This document shows positions 1-8,668 of a stretch of DNA of 64,000 nucleotides, in pieces. The DNA is taken from assembly GCF_003284725.1 (NCBI RefSeq), contig NZ_PGTO01000001.1:310001-374000 (forward strand), in the 5' to 3' direction. Under the pieces are notes generated by a model that was not told the DNA's origin, did no database searches, and was given only the letters and a program-made list of their open reading frames with translations. Position numbers and translations under genes: made by a program. How positions within the stretch are numbered: the first letter of the stretch is position 1; every line of letters begins with the position of its first letter. The stretch is from Paramagnetospirillum kuznetsovii. GTDB lineage: Bacteria; Pseudomonadota; Alphaproteobacteria; Rhodospirillales; Magnetospirillaceae.

Positions 1-2
1 TA

Positions 3-884
3 GTGCGCGGCCGCATTTCCTCCATCCGGGGCGTCAGGGTGGGCGAGGCCAGGATCGCCCCCGAGGCGGAATGGGCGGCGAGGGGCGACCGCGGCCTGTC
101 GTCCGCCGCAGCCCCGCCGCCGGGCTCCAAGCTGGTGGAGGGGCAATGGTGGCCCGAGGATTACCGGGGGCCGCCGCTGGTTTCGGTGGATGCCGCCGTG
201 GCCAGGGGGTTCGGCCTCAGGCCCGGCGACCGGCTGGGGCTCAACGTGTTGGGCCGCGAGATCGAGGTGAGCGTCGCCAATCTGCGCCAGATCGACTGGT
301 CCAGCCTGTCCATGAATTTCGCCTTCCTGCTGTCGCCGGGCGCCCTGGACGGCGCGCCTTATACGGTGATCGCCACGGTGCGGGCCGAGCCCCGCTTCGA
401 CGCCGCCCTGGAAAAGGCGGTCACCGACCGGCTGCCCAATGTGTCCTCCATCCGGGTCAAGGAGGCGCTGGAATCCGTGCGTGCCATCATCGCGCAGGCC
501 GATCTGGCGGTGCGTCTGGCCGGTATGGTGACCCTGGCGGCGGGGGCGATGGTCCTGGCCGGAGCGGTCATGGCGGGGCATCGCCGCCGGGTATGGGAGG
601 CGGTGGTTCTCAAGGTGCTGGGCGCGGTGCGCGGCCAATTGTGGCGGGCCTATCTGGCCGAGTTCGCGGTAATCGGCCTTGTGACGGGCTTTGCCGCCGC
701 CGGGGTCGGCTCGCTGGCGGCCCGCGCCATCCTGCTTTACGTCATGAAAGCGGAGTGGGTGTTTCTCCCCGGAATCACCGCCGCCACCCTGGCCGCCTGC
801 GTGGGGGCCAGTTTGGCCGCCGGTTTCGCCGGGACATGGCGGGCGCTGGGTGTCAAATCGGCGCCGTTATTGCGCGGCGAATAA
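3..884 (+). CDS. FtsX-family ABC transporter permease, C-terminal part (5' end outside window)
   Basis: The reading frame is open from the window edge, so this is the last 293 or so residues of a longer protein. After a soluble periplasmic-type region (about residues 1-165) come three hydrophobic segments near residues 168-192, 213-238 and 255-280. This is the usual C-terminal FtsX/MacB_PCD arrangement of large permeases of the YbbP type, which work with an ATPase partner to move lipophilic material or release factors at the inner membrane. The conserved segment between the first two membrane helices (RRRVWEAVVLKVLGAVRGQL) is characteristic. The ATPase partner is not in the window. The GTG at position 3 is only where the window opens and is not proposed as the true start. 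Confidence 0.75.
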   Translation: MRGRISSIRGVRVGEARIAPEAEWAARGDRGLSSAAAPPPGSKLVEGQWWPEDYRGPPLVSVDAAVARGFGLRPGDRLGLNVLGREIEVSVANLRQIDWSSLSMNFAFLLSPGALDGAPYTVIATVRAEPRFDAALEKAVTDRLPNVSSIRVKEALESVRAIIAQADLAVRLAGMVTLAAGAMVLAGAVMAGHRRRVWEAVVLKVLGAVRGQLWRAYLAEFAVIGLVTGFAAAGVGSLAARAILLYVMKAEWVFLPGITAATLAACVGASLAAGFAGTWRALGVKSAPLLRGE

Positions 885-971
885 CCACGCCTAAAATACG
901 GTAACTTGATTCCTTCCAGGACTGCTCCATATTGATGTCAGTCTTCCCCTTACCGAGTCAGAGGAACCATC

Positions 972-1694
972 ATGGCTTTCGGATCAGACCCCAGATACAT
1001 GACCGCCGCCCAGGCCGAAGCGGCTCATATCGACGTGGGCCTGCGGCAGTACATGCTCAGCGTCTACAATTACATGGCCTCGGCCCTGGCGCTGACCGGC
1101 ATCGTCGCCTGGGTCATCGCCAGCGTTCCGGCCTTGACCGCCATCGCCGTCTATTCCCCGCTGAAATGGGTGTTCATGCTGGCTCCGCTGGGACTGGTGT
1201 TCTTCATGGGCGCCAAGATCGACAGCATGCGGGCCTCGACCGCCTCGACCCTGTTCTGGGTCTATGCCGGTCTGATGGGCGCTTCGTTGGCCTCGGTCTT
1301 CCTGGTGTTCACCGGCGCTTCGGTCGCCCGGGTGTTCTTCATCACGGCGGCGGCTTTCGCGGGCCTCAGCCTCTACGGCTACACCACCAAGAAGGATCTG
1401 TCGGGCTTCGGCAGCTTCCTGATCATGGGCGTGTGGGGCCTGATCATAGCGGGCATCGTCAACATCTTCCTCGCCAGCCCCATGCTGCATTTCGTGATGT
1501 CGGCGGCCGGCGTGCTGATCTTCGCCGGCCTGACCGCCTATGACACCCAGTCCATCAAGCAAATGTACTGGGAAGGCGACGACAGCGAAGTCGCCGCCAA
1601 GAAGGCGGTGTTCGGCGCTCTTCAGCTCTACATGGACTTCATCAACCTGTTCATGTTCCTGCTGCAGTTCATGGGCGTGCGCCGCGACGACTAA
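972..1694 (+). CDS. Bax inhibitor-1 / YccA-family membrane protein
   Basis: A 240-residue protein with a short hydrophilic N-terminus and seven closely spaced hydrophobic helices, ending in the acidic/basic tail typical of bacterial BI-1 (TMBIM) proteins. The segment around residues 185-200 (LTAYDTQSIKQMYW) is the conserved family signature that carries the pH- and calcium-sensing Asp in homologues. These proteins are calcium-leak channels or FtsH-interacting membrane proteins; a precise role cannot be read here. The ATG has an AGAGGAAC ribosome site 5-6 bases upstream. The gene stands alone and is followed by a clear terminator. Confidence 0.88.
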   Translation: MAFGSDPRYMTAAQAEAAHIDVGLRQYMLSVYNYMASALALTGIVAWVIASVPALTAIAVYSPLKWVFMLAPLGLVFFMGAKIDSMRASTASTLFWVYAGLMGASLASVFLVFTGASVARVFFITAAAFAGLSLYGYTTKKDLSGFGSFLIMGVWGLIIAGIVNIFLASPMLHFVMSAAGVLIFAGLTAYDTQSIKQMYWEGDDSEVAAKKAVFGALQLYMDFINLFMFLLQFMGVRRDD

Positions 1695-1710
1695 GCGGCT
1701 GTTGAAACGA

Positions 1711-1745
1711 AGAAGATCCCCTCGCGAGAGGGGGTCTTTTTGTTT
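1711..1745 (+). terminator. Rho-independent terminator after the BI-1 gene
   Basis: AGATCCCCTC and GAGGGGGTCT pair around a GCGA loop (one bulged G) and are followed by TTTTTGTTTG. It lies 17 bases after the stop codon. Confidence 0.85.
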
Positions 1746-1774
1746 GTAATACGGTGATTAATTAAGCATAGAGA

Positions 1775-2722
1775 CTATTTTAATTTCTTAGGCGGGCTTG
1801 TTATGCCTGACTTAAGGCGCCGCCCCACTTTTGCAATGTCCTCGGCCGGAGGTAAATTCTCTGGCATTGTTCCGCCCAGTTCGGCAATTGCTTTTCTTAC
1901 AGTACGTCCGACATCATAGTGGGTGGTGTTGGCGGCAATCTTTCCTTTCACGTTATCCCGGCGTAATTTTTCCTCTGTCTGAGTGGCTCGGAAAAGGTTT
2001 GCAGCAAGCTCGGTGCTTCCCATGTGGTCGAGAATAGGCTGTTGTGCATTCAATCCTTTCTTTCGCTGAATTCCCGCACGGTCAAGGCCACCATACAGTC
2101 CCTTATAGCCATGAGTTTGAAAGATAGCATAGTCACGAGGCTCGATGACTCCTGCACCTTTGGCGGCACTGGCAAGGTTCTTGTTGTGCTCTTTGATCTC
2201 TTCCCGCAAGAGGACGCGCTTTTGATCTTCGGAGAGAGGAACATACTGGGACGATTCATCGTCGATTATCTCTTGACGACGCGTTTGGATTGCAAAGTAT
2301 GTTTGTGCGAATGCAACAGATTTCTTCCGGGGATCTCCATTTTGTGCAGTAAGATAGCACGCATAACGTGTCAGGCGTATGTCGTCGACTTCGCGCTCGG
2401 CCCCTTTGCCAATTTCGATCATATCGGTGACGTCAACGAAATGATCGGGCACCTCCTGACCGCTATTGGTGCAGGCGCTTTTCGCCTTCTCGACAATGTT
2501 TGAGAAGTTTCTATAGTCTGAATACTCCAATAGTCGAGCAAGATCTCTGGCGCTCCAGAACGGCGTCCCATTTTCATCGGATCGTCCTGCATCCTCAAAT
2601 GCGGCAACCAATTGCTCAATGGCTCCATCTTGCACGGATAAGTTAGGGGGCGCGGCCTGTGCGAGAGCCTTCTTAAAAGCCATTTCTGCTAATTTTGAAG
2701 AATTGCTCGGTTTATCGTTCAT
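1775..2722 (-). CDS. dinD: DinD-like DNA-damage-inducible protein (BRO-N type)
   Basis: 315 residues. The region FWSARDLARLLEYSDYRNF (about residues 52-70) and the following EVPDHFVDVTDMIEIG and DIRLTRYACYLTAQNGDPRKK stretches match the BRO-N/DinD family. E. coli DinD (RCDB) inhibits RecA-mediated strand exchange and is SOS-controlled. The ATG at 2722 is preferred over one 19 codons upstream because AAAGG sits 7-11 bases before it. The gene and its surroundings are clearly less GC-rich than its neighbours, which suggests recent acquisition. I found no GTTC-N7-GTTC or GAAC-N7-GAAC LexA box upstream, so SOS control is not supported by the sequence. Confidence 0.8.
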   Translation of the reverse strand: MNDKPSNSSKLAEMAFKKALAQAAPPNLSVQDGAIEQLVAAFEDAGRSDENGTPFWSARDLARLLEYSDYRNFSNIVEKAKSACTNSGQEVPDHFVDVTDMIEIGKGAEREVDDIRLTRYACYLTAQNGDPRKKSVAFAQTYFAIQTRRQEIIDDESSQYVPLSEDQKRVLLREEIKEHNKNLASAAKGAGVIEPRDYAIFQTHGYKGLYGGLDRAGIQRKKGLNAQQPILDHMGSTELAANLFRATQTEEKLRRDNVKGKIAANTTHYDVGRTVRKAIAELGGTMPENLPPAEDIAKVGRRLKSGITSPPKKLK

Positions 2723-2907
2723 GTGCTTGGTACCTTTGAATATATCGGTTGGCCCCGGTCTCATATTGAAGAGAGCCATTCATACGCCGATCAAGGCATC
2801 CCATTGGCCGAGTATAGTTGAAAATTAACTTGCTTGGGTCGCATTTTATGGCGACACGCTTTCTCAAGAATCATATCAATTCATTAACCGATCAACGGTG
2901 TGTTCCC

Positions 2908-3675
2908 CTACAGCAGATCGCGCAGGAACTGCATGGCCTGATTGAGCTGGCTCATGCGTTCATGGTCGCCGTGATTGCTGTCGGGATGGTGGATGGTGGC
3001 CAGCATGCGGAACTTTGCCCGCAGCGTGCGGGCGTCGGGGAACTCGCCCGGCGCGAAGCCGAGGACATGAAGCGCGTCGGCGCGGGTCTGGATACCTTCG
3101 GGCAGCGGCTCGAAGGCCAGCACGCTGATGATGGCCCGCAGCCGGTCGATTTCCTCGCTGACCGCTTGAAGCTTCTGGTTCTGCTCACGGGTGCCGCGAC
3201 GGCGTTCCACCTTGGGAAAGGCCTCTGCGGCCGGTGGTGGTGGTGGCGGCGGCGGTGGCTGGGGCGGCGGCGGCGGTTGCGGTTGCGGAGGTGGGGCCGA
3301 GGGGTCTTCCAGTCGGACCCGGATGGCGCCTCGGTCCAGGGATAGCGCCAGCCCCAGCGCCCGGCGGATGCTGTCCACCTCGTAGCCTGGCGCCATGCGC
3401 ACCTGCAGCCGGGGCTTGCGCCGCCACGGTCGCCCCTGGGCCGGTCCCGACTTCAAGATGACGGTCTCGCGGTCGTCCGGGGCGGGCTCGCCGGGATCGG
3501 GGTAGGCGGAAATGGTGTCGCCCGGTACCACCAGCAGCACCGAACGGGCGATATCGCCCACATTGACCTTGCGGCGTTCGGCCAGCCGCTCGACCGCGTC
3601 GCGGAAGACGCTGGAGCAGGGCACCGTATAGGAGTGCTTGATGGTGGTGGTGCCGGATTCGGCGGTGTCTCTCAT
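2908..3675 (-). CDS. C-terminal J-domain protein with proline-rich linker
   Basis: 255 residues. The last 55 or so residues form a J domain with the diagnostic HPD tripeptide at about 230-232 (in TIHHPDSN), the contact that stimulates Hsp70 (DnaK) ATPase. Residues 127-148 are almost pure proline. The N-terminal 120 residues are unassigned; they contain a stretch suggestive of a small DNA- or protein-binding fold (FRDAVERLAERRKVNVGDIA). It lacks the Gly/Phe and zinc-finger regions of DnaJ, so it is a type III J protein that may deliver a specific client to DnaK. The partner is unknown. Confidence 0.75.
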   Translation of the reverse strand: MRDTAESGTTTIKHSYTVPCSSVFRDAVERLAERRKVNVGDIARSVLLVVPGDTISAYPDPGEPAPDDRETVILKSGPAQGRPWRRKPRLQVRMAPGYEVDSIRRALGLALSLDRGAIRVRLEDPSAPPPQPQPPPPPQPPPPPPPPPAAEAFPKVERRRGTREQNQKLQAVSEEIDRLRAIISVLAFEPLPEGIQTRADALHVLGFAPGEFPDARTLRAKFRMLATIHHPDSNHGDHERMSQLNQAMQFLRDLL

Positions 3676-3830
3676 GGGGCGCGGCCAAGCTGTCCGGGTT
3701 TCGAAATGGGCGAACCGCCCATGCTTTCAAAACGAATAAGCCCAACCGCCGGATTCAGTCAACTGCCAATGTTGGCCGTTGAGAAGAAACATCAATAACC
3801 AGGATCGAACGCATTGAAATAACGACGAAA

Positions 3831-6446
3831 CTATGACGGGGTCGCCATCATCCAATTGGGTGTCAAAGGCTTCAGATCCATGCGGCGGCGTTCGCTCAGC
3901 ATCTGTCCCATGGCCTCGGCCGGCAATGGACGCGAGAAGAAATAGCCCTGGATCTGATCGCAGCCCAGGGTGCGCAGGAAGTCGAGATGTTCCTGATTCT
4001 CGACGCCCTCGGCCACCACCTTCAGCTTCAGCGCCTTGGCCATGGCGACGATGGCGTCGACGATGGCGGCGTCGTTGGGGTCGGTGGTGATGTCCATGAC
4101 GAAGGAACGGTCGATCTTCAGCTTCTGAATGGGGAAGCGCTTGAGCACGGACAGCGAGGAATAGCCGGTGCCGAAATCGTCGATGGAACAGCCGATGCCC
4201 ATTTCCTTGAGCTGATTGACCACGGCAATGGCGTTGTCGGCGTCGCGCATGGCCGAGCTTTCGGTCAATTCCAGTTCCAGCCAGTGGCTGTCCAGATCGG
4301 TGACGGACAAGATGCGTTCGCAGGCCGACAGCAAGCGCCGGGCATATTGGAATTGGCGGCCCGAGACGTTGACAGCCACCGGAATGGTCATCAGCCCCTG
4401 CTTCTGCCACTCCTTGTTCTGGGTGGCGCAAACGTCGAGCATGAATTCGCAGATGCCGTCGATCAGGCCGGATTCCTCGGCGACAGGGATGAAGTCGGCT
4501 GGCGAGACCATGCCCAGATCGGGGCTGTTCCAGCGGACCAGCGCTTCCATGCCGATGATTTCGCCGCTGCCCAGGTCCACCTGGGGCTGATAGTGGGCGG
4601 AGAGCTCGCCGTGGTCGATGGCCCGACGCAGCCGGTTTTGCAGCGACAGGGTCTTGGCGGCCCGGGTGCTCATTTCCTTGTTGAACATCTGAAGGGTGGC
4701 CGGTCCCTGCGCCTTGGCCCGCTGCAAGGCGGCGTCGGCGTTCTTGATCAGGGTTTCGGCGTCCTCGCCGTCGCGGGGGAAGATGGAGACGCCGACGGCG
4801 GCCGAGATGTCGAATTCCTGGCCATCGACGCTGACGGTGGATTGGGCGCTCTGATGCAGGCGGTCCAGCGCGTCCTGAAGATCCTTCTTGGCCTCGAAGC
4901 CGGTCAGCAGCAGCAGGAAGCGGTCGCCCGAGGCCCGCGCCATGACGTCGGCGGCGCCGATGGCGGCGCGCACCAGATCGGCGGCGGCCATCAGCACCTG
5001 ATCGCCGATGGCGTGGCCCATGGTGGCGTTGATCATGCCCAGACGGTCGATGCCCATGCTGACCACCGCCAGCAGGGTGGCGCGGCTTCTCGCCCCCTCG
5101 GCGGCGAAGGCAAAGCGTTCCAGGAAGGCGACCCGATTGGGCAGGCGCGTCAGCGGGTCGTGGAAGGCCAGGAAGGACAGGCGCTGTTCGGCGGTCTTGC
5201 GCTCGGTGACGTCCAGCATGACGCCGTCCCACACCACCACGCCCTCGGCGCGCAAGGTCGGGCGGGACTGGCCGCGCAGCCAGCGCCGACGGCCGTCGGG
5301 GCCGGGCACCGACATTTCCTCGTCGAACGGCTCCATGGTGCGGGCCGAGCGTCCCAGGGCGGCCAGGAAGTCGCGGCGCTCCGTGGGCGGCAGCATGGCG
5401 AGAAAACGGTCGGAATCGGCCATCAATTCCTGTGGCCCGATCCCCATGATGGTGCGGCAGCCTTCGCTGACATAGGCGAATTCCAAGGTGCCGTCGGGAC
5501 GCAGCACCCGCTGGAACACCATGCCCGGCATGTTGGCGGCGATGGCGCGCAGCCGTTGCTCGGTCTCGCGGAGCGCCGTCTCGGTCTGGCGCCTGCGCGT
5601 GATGTCGCGGCCGATGCCGACGAACAGGCGCTGGCCTTCCAGCCGGACCTCGCTGGTGGAGAGTTCCAGATCGAAGGTGGTGCCGTCCTTGCGCAGGCCG
5701 GTCAATTCGCGGGGGCCACCGCCCACCAGCGAGCGCGCCGAGCTTTCCGGCGCGTCGAGCAGATCGTCGTGACGCAGCTCGGCGGGCAGCAGGATGGCGA
5801 AGGGCTGGCCGATCATCTCGGCGGCGGCGCGGCCGAACAGATGCTCGGCGGCGACGTTGACGGTGTCGATACGGCCCATGGCGTCCAGCACCACGATGGA
5901 ATCGTCGGCATGGTCCATCAGCATGTCCAGCCGCAGCTCGGCGCGGCGGCCCTCGCTGACATCGACGATGACGCCGTCCCAGATGACCGTACCGTCGGCA
6001 AGGCGACGCGGGCGCGACGCCCCGCGCAGCCACCGCACCTCGCCGCTGGCGGTAATGGCGCGGAATTCGTCGCGACAGGTGTCCAGCGCCTTGGCGGAGC
6101 GCAGCACTTCCTCCATATGGGTGTCGCGGTCGGCCCAGTGGATGACGTGCAGGCAGCCCTTGGCGTTGACCTCCATGGCCGAGGCGGAAAAGCCCAGCAG
6201 GACGGTGACGCTGTCGCTGATCCAGGGATAGGCGATGACGCCGTCGGGGGTCATGCTTCTTTGAAAGATGAAGCCGGGCAGATTGGCCGATAAGCCGTTC
6301 AGGCGCGCTTCGGCCTCGATCAGCCGCGGCAGCACGTCATCAGGCGCGCAGGGCACATGCGTCGCCGCCCCTTTGGTCGGCAACGGCCCGGTGCCGTGTT
6401 CTGAGGAAAGGGTATCGTTTGTCACACTCTGAATTTCCGACCTCAC
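3831..6446 (-). CDS. Three-PAS sensor with degenerate GGDEF and intact EAL domains
   Basis: 871 residues, with three PAS-like segments (about 50-175, 180-300 and 305-430), then GGDEF and EAL domains. The GGDEF signature is degenerate (RASGDRF in place of RxGGDEF), so diguanylate cyclase activity is unlikely. The EAL domain keeps EALVRW, the DDFGTGYSSL loop, KIDRSFV and VVAEGVEN, all expected of an active cyclic-di-GMP phosphodiesterase. No membrane segment is visible, so it is probably a cytosolic sensor responding to a ligand or redox state. The GTG at 6446 was chosen because GGGGGGAGG lies 5 bases upstream; a GTG at 6425 is an alternative. It is divergent from terC. Confidence 0.88.
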   Translation of the reverse strand: MRSEIQSVTNDTLSSEHGTGPLPTKGAATHVPCAPDDVLPRLIEAEARLNGLSANLPGFIFQRSMTPDGVIAYPWISDSVTVLLGFSASAMEVNAKGCLHVIHWADRDTHMEEVLRSAKALDTCRDEFRAITASGEVRWLRGASRPRRLADGTVIWDGVIVDVSEGRRAELRLDMLMDHADDSIVVLDAMGRIDTVNVAAEHLFGRAAAEMIGQPFAILLPAELRHDDLLDAPESSARSLVGGGPRELTGLRKDGTTFDLELSTSEVRLEGQRLFVGIGRDITRRRQTETALRETEQRLRAIAANMPGMVFQRVLRPDGTLEFAYVSEGCRTIMGIGPQELMADSDRFLAMLPPTERRDFLAALGRSARTMEPFDEEMSVPGPDGRRRWLRGQSRPTLRAEGVVVWDGVMLDVTERKTAEQRLSFLAFHDPLTRLPNRVAFLERFAFAAEGARSRATLLAVVSMGIDRLGMINATMGHAIGDQVLMAAADLVRAAIGAADVMARASGDRFLLLLTGFEAKKDLQDALDRLHQSAQSTVSVDGQEFDISAAVGVSIFPRDGEDAETLIKNADAALQRAKAQGPATLQMFNKEMSTRAAKTLSLQNRLRRAIDHGELSAHYQPQVDLGSGEIIGMEALVRWNSPDLGMVSPADFIPVAEESGLIDGICEFMLDVCATQNKEWQKQGLMTIPVAVNVSGRQFQYARRLLSACERILSVTDLDSHWLELELTESSAMRDADNAIAVVNQLKEMGIGCSIDDFGTGYSSLSVLKRFPIQKLKIDRSFVMDITTDPNDAAIVDAIVAMAKALKLKVVAEGVENQEHLDFLRTLGCDQIQGYFFSRPLPAEAMGQMLSERRRMDLKPLTPNWMMATPS

Positions 6447-6620
6447 GCAGGCCTCCCCCCGGGTGCCTATGCACGTCGATAGTATCGGCAACACCCATCC
6501 GAGGCAACCGCTCGCGGCTTCGCGGCCACAAGAAATCACAAGCGAGACGTCGGACTGGAATATGGCGGAAATTGCCTTACATTCGTTGCCGCCGTCACCA
6601 CCTAGCCGAGGTTCTTCGCC

Positions 6621-7382
6621 ATGGAATGGCTTTCCAATCCCGATATCTGGCTCAGCCTCGCGACATTGTCGGTGCTGGAAATCGTTCTCGGCGTCGATAA
6701 TCTGGTCTATCTGGCCATCGTTTCCAACCGCCTGCCCGAGGCCATGCGGCCGCTGGGGCGGCGACTTGGCCTGGCCTTCGCCCTGGTCACCCGCATCGCC
6801 CTGTTGGGGTCCATTAGTTGGGTCGCCGGTCTGGTGGATCCGGTTTTGGTGGTGTGGGATCACCCGGTCAGCTGGCGCGATATGATCATGATCGGCGGCG
6901 GCGTCTTCCTGGTGGCCAAGGCCACCCACGAAATCCACGCCAGTCTGGAAGGCGAGGGCGCCGACATGTCGGCGGACGCCAGCGCCCCGGCGGCTCCGAC
7001 GGTCCAGGCGACGCTGGGCGCCGTCATCGCCCAGATCGCCGTGCTCGATATCGTGTTCTCGTTGGATTCGGTCATCACGGCCGTGGGCATGGCCAGCAAT
7101 CTGTGGGTCATGATCGCGGCGGTCATCCTGGCCTCGGGCGTCATGGTGGTCGCGGCCGATCCCCTGTCCGCCCTGATCGAGCGTCACCCCACCATCAAGA
7201 TGCTGGCGCTATCCTTCCTGCTGCTGGTGGGCATGACCCTGGTGGCGGACGGCACCGGCTTCCACGTTCCCAAGGGCTATCTGTATTTCGCCATGGGATT
7301 TTCGCTGGGCATCGAGGTGCTCAACCTGCTGGCGCGGCGTTCGCGCCGCGCTCCGGTGAAGCTGCGCAGCCCGGCGCCATGA
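6621..7382 (+). CDS. TerC-family integral membrane protein
   Basis: 253 residues with seven or so hydrophobic segments and the two acidic family motifs, EIVLGVDNLVYLAIVSNRLP near the N-terminus and DIVFSLDSVITAVGMA near residue 150. The Asp/Glu residues in these motifs sit in membrane helices and are thought to bind metal in TerC/YkoY/Alx proteins, which export Mn2+ or help metalate secreted enzymes. The ATG at 6621 precedes MEWLSNPDIW, the common start of this subfamily. Whether it moves manganese, calcium or another ion cannot be told from sequence alone. Confidence 0.88.
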   Translation: MEWLSNPDIWLSLATLSVLEIVLGVDNLVYLAIVSNRLPEAMRPLGRRLGLAFALVTRIALLGSISWVAGLVDPVLVVWDHPVSWRDMIMIGGGVFLVAKATHEIHASLEGEGADMSADASAPAAPTVQATLGAVIAQIAVLDIVFSLDSVITAVGMASNLWVMIAAVILASGVMVVAADPLSALIERHPTIKMLALSFLLLVGMTLVADGTGFHVPKGYLYFAMGFSLGIEVLNLLARRSRRAPVKLRSPAP

Positions 7383-7495
7383 AATTGGCGAGGGAATATC
7401 CCTTTTGGGACTAGGGTTGAGCCCGCACCGGGGCTGTGGTATCGCTTCGGCCGGAATTCCGCCCAGGCGGTTGTAAAAGGATACTGGAGAGAGGC

Positions 7496-7825
7496 ATGGC
7501 CTACGTCGTCACCGAGAACTGCATCAAGTGCAAATACCAGGATTGCGTCGAAGTTTGCCCGGTGGACTGCTTCTACGAGGGTGAAAACTTCCTGGTGATC
7601 AATCCCGACGAATGCATCGATTGCGGCGTCTGCGAGCCCGAATGCCCGGCCGAGGCGATTTTCCCGGATTCCGACCCCAAGGCCGCCGACTGGGCCGACG
7701 CCAACCGCAAATACGCCGCCGACTGGCCCAACATCACCCGCAAGGGCGACGCTCCGGCCGATGCCGACGCGTGGAAGGGCAAGCCCGGCAAGAAGGATCT
7801 GCTGTCGTCCAAGCCCGGCCGCTGA
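7496..7825 (+). CDS. fdxA: 7Fe (3Fe-4S/4Fe-4S) ferredoxin
   Basis: 109 residues, the standard length of FdxA. Cysteines 9, 12, 17, 21 and 25 and then 40, 43, 46 and 50 give the two cluster motifs ([14 protein letters not shown] and [12 protein letters not shown]). The long charged C-terminal tail is typical of alphaproteobacterial FdxA. It is a small soluble electron carrier for low-potential reactions. The ATG at 7496 follows a GGAGAG site; an upstream in-frame start at 7436 would add a 20-residue extension absent from the family. It is monocistronic, with a terminator directly downstream. Confidence 0.95.
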   Translation: MAYVVTENCIKCKYQDCVEVCPVDCFYEGENFLVINPDECIDCGVCEPECPAEAIFPDSDPKAADWADANRKYAADWPNITRKGDAPADADAWKGKPGKKDLLSSKPGR

Positions 7826-7835
7826 TCCCGGTTTC

Positions 7836-7876
7836 CCCACCCACGCTGCATTGCGGCATGGGTGGGATTTTCTCTG
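7836..7876 (+). terminator. Terminator after fdxA
   Basis: CCCACCCA (7838-7845) pairs with TGGGTGGG (7861-7868), followed by ATTTTCT. It begins about 10 bases after the fdxA stop codon. Confidence 0.75.
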
Positions 7877-8103
7877 TTCTTCACGGAAGCTCCTGTGCTA
7901 TACAGGGCACGTCCGTCGAACTGTGCCGACGGGCGGCTTTTTGGCAAAAGGCCATTCCGGGCGGGGTTCGCCCACCAAGACAAGCAGTCGAAATTAGCCG
8001 GCCCACGTGAGAGCGTGGCTGGTGGAAATTTTGCGCTCGCCAGGGAACGCAACGGGCAACACCGTCGGCGCCGTCGATACTCAGTCGTAGGGAATTCGAA
8101 AAG

Positions 8104-8598
8104 ATGACGATCGTTTCATTCACCCAGGGCGATTATGTGGTCTATCCCACCCACGGAGTCGGCCAGGTTGTTGCCGTCGAGACCCAGGAAATCGGCGGAA
8201 TGAAGCTTCAGCTGTTCGTCATCACCTTCGATCGCGACCGTATGACGCTGCGCGTTCCCGTCACCAAGGCGCAGAAGTCCGGCCTTCGCAAGTTGTCGCC
8301 CCGCTCCGTCATGGACACGGCGCTGTCAACGCTGAAGGGGCGCGCCAAGGTCAAGCGCACCATGTGGAGCCGCCGCGCCCAGGAATACGAGGCCAAGATC
8401 AATTCCGGCGACCCGGTGTCCATCGCCGAGGTGGTGCGCGACCTGCATCGCAACGCCAACCAGCCCGACCAGTCCTATAGCGAGCGCCAGATCTACGAGG
8501 CGGCGCTGGAGCGTCTGGCGTCGGAACTGGCGGCGGTGGAACGCATCGACACCCAGGCGGCGACTGAAAAGCTGCAAGGATTGTTGGAAGCGGCCTGA
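8104..8598 (+). CDS. carD: CarD/CdnL-family RNA-polymerase-binding regulator
   Basis: 164 residues. The N-terminal Tudor-like RNAP-interaction domain is recognised from DYVVYPTHGVGQVVAVE (about 10-26) and the conserved MTLRVPVTKAQKSGLRKL. The C-terminal half is helical and contains the conserved MWSRRAQEYEAKINSGD segment. CarD proteins bind the RNA polymerase beta subunit and stabilise open complexes, notably at rRNA promoters; in Alphaproteobacteria they are essential or growth-rate related. The position next to fdxA is common in the group. It is apparently transcribed alone, with a 278-base upstream region whose first 50 bases hold the fdxA terminator. Confidence 0.93.
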   Translation: MTIVSFTQGDYVVYPTHGVGQVVAVETQEIGGMKLQLFVITFDRDRMTLRVPVTKAQKSGLRKLSPRSVMDTALSTLKGRAKVKRTMWSRRAQEYEAKINSGDPVSIAEVVRDLHRNANQPDQSYSERQIYEAALERLASELAAVERIDTQAATEKLQGLLEAA

Positions 8599-8668
8599 TC
8601 ATCCTGTTATTGACGTTCCCCCCCACGGCTGCAACCATGTGCGCCCGGCGGGAAACCCGAGCAGCAAG

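Noticed and set aside
2723-2900. Possible LexA-controlled promoter of dinD
   Set aside because: I looked for GTTC-N7-GTTC and GAAC-N7-GAAC on both strands and found none.
3727-6033. 768-residue minus-strand open frame in another register
   Set aside because: The same strand carries the PAS/GGDEF/EAL protein in the right register; this frame has Arg/His/Gly-rich translation.
3987-6293. 768-residue open frame opposite the GGDEF/EAL gene
   Set aside because: It is the GC-rich complement of the sensor gene, with low-complexity His/Gly/Gln composition, and no ribosome site or domain.
7826-8103. Small ORFs between fdxA and carD
   Set aside because: They have no ribosome sites and no conserved-looking content; the stretch holds only the fdxA terminator and presumably the carD promoter.
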